Shown here piece after piece: positions 1-5,240 of a DNA stretch of 5,240 nucleotides (positions within the stretch are counted from its first letter, which is position 1; each line of letters opens with the position of its first letter). The position numbers were made by a program, and so were the translations under genes. A model generated the notes under the pieces. It had not been told where the DNA came from. It did no database searches and saw only the letters and a program-made list of their open reading frames with translations. The stretch comes from JAVWPP01 sp036635835 (lineage in GTDB: Bacteria; Bacillota; Clostridia; TANB77; CAG-465): assembly GCA_036635835.1 (NCBI GenBank), contig JAVWPP010000052.1, forward strand, positions 1 to 5,240. The letters run 5' to 3'.

Positions 1-38
1 GTTTTGTCTTTCTTTTTGCTTTTTTTATATCTAGCTAG

Positions 39-2825
39 TTATATACCTGCTTTTTCTTGCTCGCTCATAGTTTGAAGCATGTCTGCAATATTTACTGTTC
101 CATTTCCGTTTATGTCTCCAGCTATTTGCTGCTCATTAGCTAGAAGTGTTTTGTTTAAGATATGGTCTTTTATGCAGGCAGTGTCTAAAGCGTTTACAAG
201 AGAGTCTGAATTTGTATCTCCTTTTACAGCTAGAGTGTATACAAGGGAGTCTTTATTGCTAACTACTTTAAACTTCATGCCAGTAGCTACTTTTGCGCTA
301 TCTGGAAGAATACCTAAAGAAGCTGTAAGAAGATCCTTGTTGCCTACATTTACCTGTATATTATCTAAAAAAGCTTGTTTAGAAGTGCCAGCTACTATGT
401 TTTTTATATATGTATTTACAGTTCCAATTATATATGTAGAAGAAGTTACTTCTAAAGGACTTTGTATAAACTCCACTTTAATTTGTTCTGGTTTTGTCAT
501 AGTGTTTACATTTAGTTTCTCGAATTCTGGATTATATGTGCAGTTTAAGAAAGTAGTCTTTAGGAATACTTCTGGCTCGCTTATGGTAGCATATCCGCTT
601 AGAAGGTTACCTTGGGTTTTAGTTATATTGCATTTATCGAAAAGAATCTTGCTATCTGGTGTAGTTGGTTTTGCATTTAAATATATAAGGTCTCCAGCGC
701 CTTGGTGCGTTATTGTAGAATTTTTGAAATTTACATTTGCAATTCCTCTGCTATATCCAAAAGGTCCAAATGTAAAGAAATATTTTGCTGAAGAATTTAT
801 AGTACAACCGTCAAAAGCAATATTACCCATATTACTACTAAGATTTGGTGAAAAGTATGTATCTGCAAAAGTACATGCTTTAAATGTAGCTGTATTATAT
901 GAATTATGTGCCATAAATCTAGATTTACCTTCAAATGTACAGTTTTCAAATTTAAAATTGTTGTCTTCTTGATTTAAGCTAATCCTATACTCTTCTGCAG
1001 GTACAGCTGGCTTAAATACGCAGCTTTTAAACGTTACATCTCCAGAAAGATATCCGTTAAAATCCTTGTATGTAAAGGTGCAGTTTTCTGCTGTTGTTCC
1101 AGAAGCTATAACATTTTTAAGCTCAGAATCTATTATATGATTTGCAGCTACTGAGTCTCCTGCTTTTATATTTCTAACAGTCTGCCCTGAGCAGCTTACA
1201 CCGTTTTCTACAGTGTTGTTATATATTCTAGTTTGAGCAGTTCTAAAAATGCCGTCACTTCTATATGTTATACTTTTAGTTTTAGTGTTGTTTCTAATGG
1301 TAGATGCTCTTGTTCTAGGCCACATATATACCTTACCTGTTGTGTTTTCTATAACAAATCCATGTCCACCAGCAGTTAGGAAGTCATTATTGTAATTGTT
1401 TTCAAATACATTACCTGTTGCCCATAGATCTTGCATCATATCCCAGCCATCTTCAGCATCAAAAGCACATTTAGCTAGGTTTTTACCTGTTCTTGTGAAA
1501 TAGCAATTTCTAACGGTTAAATTTTTGGATGCAGATATTGCCATTCCAACTGCTCTTACATCTTCATGCCTTACAGTGTCAAAAGCGCAGTTTTCAGGTG
1601 CTTTGAAAGCAAACATAGATAAGCTTTTCATGTCAGCCCCTGTTGTAGTTGTTCTTAATATTTCTATCTTAACATACTTAGCGTTTGCAGGATATTTTAC
1701 TCTTCTATAAAAATACCCATTTGTTTGCTCTATTTCTTGTTTTGCTTCATCGTAGAAATGTGCTATGTAGTTAAATGTATCTCCAGTTGGATTTCCTTGA
1801 TAACCAAGATATAGCCCTACTTGTATAAAGCCTGGAAACTTAGTTATGTCTTTGAAATCTGGAGTTATATATCTATTACTGTTTGCCTCTCCATATGGCA
1901 AGTACTGACCGCCTATTCCTACAGGATATGTGTAAGTATAATCCGTAGCTCTCATTCCGGAAATTGAGCCATACCCAGTTACGTTTTTAACAGTTACATT
2001 ATTTACTGTAGAATATCTAGCTTCTCCAGAGATATCTACCGCGTTTACCCATTCTGAGTTTTTATCGTTACCAGTAAAGTCATGCTCGTCCCATTCTCCT
2101 TCTATAATTCCATTTGTAATATGCGAGTCTAAAGTGTCTTCTAACTTTATCATTAAAGCGCCAGCAAGTCCATTTGGGTTTAGTTTTAAAGTTGCTTGAT
2201 TTAAATCTAACGTAAACTCAGTAGGCACTTTTAAAGTTTTTGTTTCATCTATTAAATATGTACCTTTAAGCATTACTAATTTTTTAAAGCCTGCTGCTTG
2301 CTTATCGTTAAACAATTTTTGCAAGCCAAGCGTTGTTTCTAGTTTATTTGTTTTATCGTTTTTAATATTGTACGCTGCTAAATCTGCATCTGACATTATA
2401 TATACTTTAGATGGATCTAAAACAGCTTGTTTATCTGTTACTTTAAATTCATTAAACATTTTAAAAGATTTTCTTCCCATGCTATCTTCTATTTGGAGGT
2501 CTATAGTGTGTATTCCTATTGGTAAAGTTCCTAAATCTATAGAGTTATCTCCAGCTGGCACGTTAGGCACGCTATGTTTTACGCCATCTAATGTGTAGTG
2601 CAGCGTAAATACATCTCCTACGTCGTTTACATTTGTGTATTCTTTTTGGAAATAGTCTGTTGCATAGTATTTAATTATAGCGGAGTCTTGGTCGTCTATT
2701 ATGCTTTCAAAGCCCATTGTTGCTATGTGTGGTAGTTCGTTTTTAGGATATGTTCCTGCTAATACGAAGCTTCCAAGTGCCATAAATATTATGTTTATTG
2801 TTATTATTTTATAGATATTTTTCAT
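39..2825 (-). CDS. Secreted right-handed parallel beta-helix protein with C-terminal dockerin
   Basis: Likely an extracellular glycan-active (pectate-lyase-like fold) or glycan-binding protein; the substrate is unknown. Residues 1-23 form a signal peptide with probable cleavage after VLA. Residues about 30-130 look like an Ig-like beta-sandwich (GTLPIGIHTIDLQIED). From about 140 a pectate-lyase-3-like cap and first coils begin (TYLIDETKTLKVPTEFTLDL, then HITNGIIEGEWDEHDF). Residues about 300-412 look like a beta-sandwich inserted between coils (FIQVGLYLGYQ, RVKYPANAKYVKIEIL). The helix resumes at 413-770, with an acidic cluster FDAEDGWDMMQD (455-466) and repeated F-x-x-C-x-F coils. Residues about 795-866 resemble a small module often seen just before clostridial dockerins (YIIGTVNTYIKNIVAGT, VATGMKF, YTLAVKGD). 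A dockerin follows at 869-928, with calcium loops starting at D870 and D904. The ATG at 2825 is supported by AGAGGT seven bases upstream. The gene is divergent from the sortase. No terminator is visible before the window edge. Fold and dockerin are confident; enzymatic activity is inferred. Confidence 0.9.
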   Translation of the reverse strand: MKNIYKIITINIIFMALGSFVLAGTYPKNELPHIATMGFESIIDDQDSAIIKYYATDYFQKEYTNVNDVGDVFTLHYTLDGVKHSVPNVPAGDNSIDLGTLPIGIHTIDLQIEDSMGRKSFKMFNEFKVTDKQAVLDPSKVYIMSDADLAAYNIKNDKTNKLETTLGLQKLFNDKQAAGFKKLVMLKGTYLIDETKTLKVPTEFTLDLNQATLKLNPNGLAGALMIKLEDTLDSHITNGIIEGEWDEHDFTGNDKNSEWVNAVDISGEARYSTVNNVTVKNVTGYGSISGMRATDYTYTYPVGIGGQYLPYGEANSNRYITPDFKDITKFPGFIQVGLYLGYQGNPTGDTFNYIAHFYDEAKQEIEQTNGYFYRRVKYPANAKYVKIEILRTTTTGADMKSLSMFAFKAPENCAFDTVRHEDVRAVGMAISASKNLTVRNCYFTRTGKNLAKCAFDAEDGWDMMQDLWATGNVFENNYNNDFLTAGGHGFVIENTTGKVYMWPRTRASTIRNNTKTKSITYRSDGIFRTAQTRIYNNTVENGVSCSGQTVRNIKAGDSVAANHIIDSELKNVIASGTTAENCTFTYKDFNGYLSGDVTFKSCVFKPAVPAEEYRISLNQEDNNFKFENCTFEGKSRFMAHNSYNTATFKACTFADTYFSPNLSSNMGNIAFDGCTINSSAKYFFTFGPFGYSRGIANVNFKNSTITHQGAGDLIYLNAKPTTPDSKILFDKCNITKTQGNLLSGYATISEPEVFLKTTFLNCTYNPEFEKLNVNTMTKPEQIKVEFIQSPLEVTSSTYIIGTVNTYIKNIVAGTSKQAFLDNIQVNVGNKDLLTASLGILPDSAKVATGMKFKVVSNKDSLVYTLAVKGDTNSDSLVNALDTACIKDHILNKTLLANEQQIAGDINGNGTVNIADMLQTMSEQEKAGI

Positions 2826-2832
2826 ATGTTTT

Positions 2833-2838
2833 ACCTCT
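2833..2838 (-). promoter_or_regulatory. Ribosome binding site of the dockerin protein gene
   Basis: AGAGGT on the minus strand lies seven bases before the ATG at 2825. It fixes the start just ahead of the signal peptide. Confidence 0.8.
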
Positions 2839-2839
2839 T

Positions 2840-2886
2840 TTATTTATATTTTTGTTTTTTCTTTTTTTTTGTTTTTTTCTTTTTTA
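2840..2886 (-). repeat. A-rich homopolymer-laden leader of the dockerin gene
   Basis: On the plus strand this stretch is almost pure T broken by single C or G, with runs T6 (2855-2860), T9 (2862-2870), T7 (2872-2878) and T6 (2880-2885). In the dockerin gene transcript it is a nearly unstructured A-rich segment just before the Shine-Dalgarno site. It may aid ribosome loading, and long A/T runs are prone to slippage. No coding potential is seen. Confidence 0.6.
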
Positions 2887-2914
2887 AAACGTATGCAAAA
2901 CTTTATTCTCATTA

Positions 2915-2936
2915 ATCTATATATCCGTATATAGAT
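2915..2936. repeat. 22-bp inverted repeat in the divergent intergenic region
   Basis: ATCTATATA (2915-2923) and TATATAGAT (2928-2936) form a perfect 9-bp inverted repeat around TCCG. With the predicted minus promoter it would form a hairpin about 25 nt into the dockerin gene's leader RNA, with loop CGGA. It could be a 5' mRNA-stabilising hairpin or an operator for a dimeric regulator. It is followed on neither strand by a proper terminator U-tract. The arms are visible directly; the function is unknown. Confidence 0.6.
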
Positions 2937-2967
2937 AGTTTGGTTTTGTATGTTTTATCTTAATAAA

Positions 2968-2996
2968 AGTATACTTCAAATTTAAAAAATTATCAA
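2968..2996 (-). promoter_or_regulatory. Predicted sigma-A promoter for the dockerin protein gene
   Basis: On the minus strand TTGATA (complement of 2991-2996) and TATACT (complement of 2968-2973) are separated by exactly 17 bp, close to the vegetative consensus. Transcription would start near 2961, giving a leader of about 136 nt before the ATG at 2825. The -10 lies in the palindrome AAGTATACTT (2967-2976), so a TATACT also reads on the plus strand. The start site is predicted from motifs only. Confidence 0.65.
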
Positions 2997-3014
2997 GAAG
3001 ATTTATTTTTTTGT

Positions 3015-3043
3015 TTGAATTAAAAGTAAATTTATAGTATACT
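3015..3043 (+). promoter_or_regulatory. Predicted sigma-A promoter for the sortase gene
   Basis: TTGAAT (3015-3020) and TATACT (3038-3043) are separated by exactly 17 bp. The expected transcription start is about 3049-3051, only about 8-10 nt before the ATG at 3059. The -10 lies in the palindrome TAGTATACTA (3035-3044), which shares its AGTATACT core with the divergent promoter. A weaker upstream plus-strand alternative is TTGTAT (2946-2951) with TATACT (2970-2975) and an 18-bp spacer, which would give a longer leader. Confidence 0.65.
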
Positions 3044-3049
3044 AAAGTT

Positions 3050-3055
3050 GGTGAT
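3050..3055 (+). promoter_or_regulatory. Weak, downstream-shifted ribosome binding site of the sortase gene
   Basis: GGTGAT, three bases before the ATG at 3059, matches the distal half of the canonical AAGGAGGTGATC complement to 16S rRNA. Pairing at this offset gives a workable geometry but few base pairs. The site coincides with the predicted transcription start, so the transcript could begin at or inside it. Confidence 0.5.
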
Positions 3056-3058
3056 AAA

Positions 3059-3823
3059 ATGAAAATAAAAAAAATAACTATTTTTAGAATAGTTTCAATA
3101 ATAATAGTAGTAATTTCCCTTTCATATATTGTATTTTGGTGTAGCGAAAATATAAATACAAAAAAAACAATAAAAAAAGTATATAAATACGCGTATATAG
3201 ATTTAAATACTTCAGATATAGCGGCAAAAAAAGAATTGCCAAGTGGTAAAACTATTAATTTGCCAGAAAAAAAGATAGATTTTAATAAACTGTACACTAA
3301 ATATTCTAGCGCTAAAGCGTGGATAAAAATAAACAATACTAATGTAGATTTTCCACTTGTACAAGGAATAGATAATGCTTTTTATTTAAACCATAGCATA
3401 AATAATAGCTTTTCTACTGCAGGGTGGCCGTTTATAGACTACAGAAATAATATAGATTTTACAAACACAAATACCGTTATATACGGACATAATAGGCTAG
3501 ACAATAGCATGTTTGGTAGCTTAACAAACTGCATAAAAAAGCAGTGGTATTTAAACGATGATAATAAATACATATTTTTAAATACTAAAGAAGAAGCTTT
3601 AGTCTATGAGATTTTCTCTATTTATGAGATACCTGCTGAAACATATTTTTCTACGGTTAATTTTAAACATAGCGGAGAATATACTAAATTTTTAACTACA
3701 ATACAAAACAGAAGTATGTATAATTTCAACGTTGCAGTAAATGCTTCAGACAAGTTATTAACTGTTTCAACATGCTCTAATAATTTAAGAAATAGAATAG
3801 TTATTCATGCAAAAAAAATATAA
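3059..3823 (+). CDS. srtB: Class B sortase
   Basis: Membrane-bound cysteine transpeptidase that cleaves C-terminal sorting signals of secreted proteins and links them to peptidoglycan. It is 254 residues, typical for the family. A short basic N-terminus (MKIKK) is followed by a membrane anchor at about 6-27, so the catalytic domain faces outward. Class B signatures are visible: FIDYRN (125-130), YGHN with catalytic His144, SMFGSL (150-155), then TVSTC with nucleophile Cys239, and catalytic Arg246 in RIVIHAKK. The triad His-Cys-Arg is complete, so the enzyme should be active. The likely substrate is the convergent gene at 3860-5140, which ends in a sorting signal; that pairing is inferred from proximity. 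The start at 3059 fits the anchor topology, but its SD is weak (GGTGAT) and lies almost at the predicted transcription start. The symbol reflects the class, not proven orthology. Confidence 0.95.
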   Translation: MKIKKITIFRIVSIIIVVISLSYIVFWCSENINTKKTIKKVYKYAYIDLNTSDIAAKKELPSGKTINLPEKKIDFNKLYTKYSSAKAWIKINNTNVDFPLVQGIDNAFYLNHSINNSFSTAGWPFIDYRNNIDFTNTNTVIYGHNRLDNSMFGSLTNCIKKQWYLNDDNKYIFLNTKEEALVYEIFSIYEIPAETYFSTVNFKHSGEYTKFLTTIQNRSMYNFNVAVNASDKLLTVSTCSNNLRNRIVIHAKKI

Positions 3824-3828
3824 AAAAT

Positions 3829-3854
3829 GCCTATAACATATAACTGTTATAGGC
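3829..3854. terminator. Bidirectional intrinsic terminator between convergent genes
   Basis: A perfect 10-bp inverted repeat, GCCTATAACA (3829-3838) and TGTTATAGGC (3845-3854), encloses a 6-nt loop. On the minus strand it begins five bases past the stop of the surface protein gene and is followed by an A, then six T, then further T-runs, which makes a good rho-independent terminator. On the plus strand it begins five bases past the sortase stop and is followed by TACTTTTAAC, a weaker U-tract. The stem is AT-rich with only three GC pairs at its base and one near its tip, so efficiency may be moderate. Confidence 0.85.
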
Positions 3855-3859
3855 TACTT

Positions 3860-5140
3860 TTAACTCTTTATTTCTATTACTACATTTGCAATTCCTACAT
3901 ATATTAAAGCTGCTATAGCGATAACTAAAGCAAGGTCTCCGGTATTAACTATCTGGCTATCATTTGGATTTATAGGCTTAGGTTTTACTACCGGTTTATC
4001 TGGCTTATTTGGCTTATCTGGAACTGGCGGCTGTGGCTTAATAGGGTCTACAGGCGCAGGTTTTAAGGCAAGCGCATCTATTGCTTTATTTAATTTAGAA
4101 GTTGCGTTTTTAACTTCAAGCGGAGCTGCAGATACTTTAGCTAAAATATCTTTTGCACTGTTTAAAGCATCTGTAAATATTTTTGCACTTTCTTCTGTAT
4201 ATTTAGTTTTATCTATTTTTTCTGCTTCTGTAATGCTAAACTGCAAACTAGTTTTATCTACTCTTAGATTAGCATATAAAGCTACTAGCTCTTTTTCTAG
4301 TGTTGCAAGCTCTTCTACTGTTGCATTTGGCTTAGCAAGAACAAGTTTTACAGCTTCTACTTTAAGCTCTAGCGGCGTAAATGTTTCTAGTATATAATCT
4401 TTTTTTATTAGATTCTCATAATCTAATAATAGTCTTTCTAGATTTTTATTATATGCTTTTAAGCCATTTATAGCTGCTTGTAAATTATCTAAAGCTGCAG
4501 TTAACTCTTCTGTTGTTGCTAGTTTATTTAAATTAACAGCTACTGCTTCTTGTAATTTAGTTTTAAATATACTATATGTATTTGGCGTATAGTTTGCTTC
4601 TACATATGCATTAGCTTCTTTTATTTTAGCTTCCAATTTTATATTATTTGCAATTATACTTACCATTATTCCACGATCTGCAACTGCCTGCGAAACGAAA
4701 TTTTTATTAGATATTACTACGTTTCTTACAAGCACAGAATAATTTTGCTTATACGGCGCATCGTCTTTTACTTTTAAAACAAGCGTTGCTATTTTTTCAT
4801 CTGAATTTACATATGTATTTGGTTTATTTATATTAGCTTTATTTACATTTACAATAGCTGAGCCGCCATTTCTAGTTGCTTCCCAGTTAGTTTTTTCTAC
4901 TCTAACATCTTGTAATTCTAGTAAATTTGAATCTTGAATAGTTAGCTGCATGCCATTATGTGAATCTATTACATTACCTTTATTATCTTTAGAGGGTATT
5001 AGGACAATCTCTAATGTAAATACTTCTCCTCTTTTATATTCATTTGTTTTTCTATCTGTTACAAGTTTATAGTCTGCAGCAAAAGCAGTTGCAAATGTGC
5101 AAAACATAAGTATGCTTAGGATTAATACTTTATTTTTCAT
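3860..5140 (-). CDS. Sortase-anchored surface protein with cohesin-like domain and three FIVAR repeats
   Basis: Probable cell-wall anchoring scaffoldin. Residues 1-21 are a signal peptide with an AFA cleavage site before Ala22. Residues about 24-163 read as a cohesin-type beta-sandwich: RGEVFTLEIVLIP, HNGMQLTIQDSNLLEL and EKIATLVLKVKDDAP match cohesin strand patterns, including the hydrophobic face and the 'lle' turn. Three FIVAR-type three-helix domains follow at about 169-228, 232-294 and 297-358; each has the Y/F-T-x-E/L...A...L...A...L pattern (for example KYTEESAKIFTDALNSAK). Residues 359-392 are a Pro/Lys-rich spacer with 13 prolines that would cross the wall. The sorting signal is IVNTGD (397-402), a hydrophobic stretch (403-422) and the very short tail EIKS. 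The start is supported by TAAAGGAG five bases upstream. The gene converges on the sortase, so it is a separate transcription unit. The cohesin would receive dockerin proteins such as the one at 39-2825; this pairing is inferred. Cohesin call about 0.8, FIVAR and anchor about 0.9. Confidence 0.9.
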   Translation of the reverse strand: MKNKVLILSILMFCTFATAFAADYKLVTDRKTNEYKRGEVFTLEIVLIPSKDNKGNVIDSHNGMQLTIQDSNLLELQDVRVEKTNWEATRNGGSAIVNVNKANINKPNTYVNSDEKIATLVLKVKDDAPYKQNYSVLVRNVVISNKNFVSQAVADRGIMVSIIANNIKLEAKIKEANAYVEANYTPNTYSIFKTKLQEAVAVNLNKLATTEELTAALDNLQAAINGLKAYNKNLERLLLDYENLIKKDYILETFTPLELKVEAVKLVLAKPNATVEELATLEKELVALYANLRVDKTSLQFSITEAEKIDKTKYTEESAKIFTDALNSAKDILAKVSAAPLEVKNATSKLNKAIDALALKPAPVDPIKPQPPVPDKPNKPDKPVVKPKPINPNDSQIVNTGDLALVIAIAALIYVGIANVVIEIKS

Positions 5141-5145
5141 TTTTG

Positions 5146-5153
5146 CTCCTTTA
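5146..5153 (-). promoter_or_regulatory. Ribosome binding site of the cohesin surface protein gene
   Basis: TAAAGGAG on the minus strand lies five bases before the ATG at 5140. It is a strong Shine-Dalgarno match and supports the signal-peptide start. Upstream of it, to 5240, the DNA is AT-rich (for example TATAAAATACT near 5170-5180 on the minus strand), but I find no -35 at a good spacing, so no promoter is called. Confidence 0.8.
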
Positions 5154-5240
5154 GTTATTTAATACAAACAGTATTTTATATATTCTTACATAACTCCATA
5201 TTTTCTTGTAGAACCTCTAAAAGTTAAGTTACAAACCTTT

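Noticed and set aside
79..972. 297-codon open frame on the plus strand
   Set aside because: It lies wholly inside the beta-helix/dockerin gene in antisense. The minus frame has clear domains, a signal peptide and an RBS, so this is a shadow.
1525..1710. 61-codon open frame on the plus strand
   Set aside because: Antisense shadow within the beta-helix gene, with no supporting motif.
2368..2598. 76-codon open frame on the plus strand
   Set aside because: Antisense shadow within the N-terminal domain region of the beta-helix gene, with no supporting motif.
2840..2886. T-rich tract considered as a terminator on the plus strand
   Set aside because: No stem of adequate strength precedes it on the plus strand, and no plus-strand gene ends there.
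2917..3336. 139-codon open frame on the minus strand
   Set aside because: It runs antisense through the 5' third of the sortase and across both predicted promoters. Its product is a low-complexity Phe/Ile-rich chain typical of the reverse of AT-rich coding DNA, and it has no recognisable domain.
3829..3854. Inverted repeat considered as a recombination or attachment site
   Set aside because: Its position five bases beyond two convergent stop codons, with flanking T-runs, is fully explained by a shared terminator.
5186..5239. Open minus-strand frame from the window edge reading KVCNLTFRGSTRKYGVM then TAA
   Set aside because: It could be the C-terminus of an upstream gene ending 45 bp before the surface protein, and its codons look plausible. 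However, 17 codons at a window edge are too few to support a gene.
1..5240. CRISPR arrays, tRNA or rRNA genes, insertion sequences, restriction or toxin genes
   Set aside because: No regularly spaced direct repeats, no cloverleaf or rRNA signatures and no transposase, terminal inverted repeat or defence-type protein motifs were seen.

Overview
This is a low-GC, AT-biased bacterial window with heavy use of ATA, TTA and AAA codons, TAA stops and purine-rich Shine-Dalgarno sites. It carries secreted proteins with Gram-positive signal peptides, a class B sortase and a sortase-type C-terminal sorting signal. Together these point to a Gram-positive, probably anaerobic member of the Bacillota (Clostridia or a close relative). 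I cannot name the genus from sequence alone.

Layout. Positions 39-2825 (minus) encode a 928-residue secreted right-handed parallel beta-helix protein ending in a type-I-like dockerin. Positions 2826-3058 are a divergent intergenic region with one good sigma-A-type promoter for each flanking gene, a 22-bp hairpin and an A-rich leader. Positions 3059-3823 (plus) encode a class B sortase. A perfect 10-bp stem at 3829-3854 lies between convergent genes and probably terminates transcription from both sides. Positions 3860-5140 (minus) encode a 426-residue surface protein: signal peptide, cohesin-like domain, three FIVAR three-helix domains, a proline-rich wall spacer and a sorting signal. Positions 5141-5240 hold only its ribosome binding site and upstream DNA without a confident promoter.

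How the parts may work together. The reading that explains all three genes is a compact cohesin-dockerin surface display module. The sortase would fix the cohesin-FIVAR protein to the peptidoglycan, and its cohesin would hold the dockerin-tagged beta-helix protein at the cell surface. The beta-helix protein is probably a glycan-active enzyme or a glycan binder. This amounts to a minimal cellulosome-like arrangement with one anchoring scaffoldin carrying one cohesin, its own sortase and at least one client. The domain calls are well supported by visible motifs. The cohesin-dockerin pairing, the glycan target and the pairing of sortase with substrate are inferences from co-location and family knowledge.
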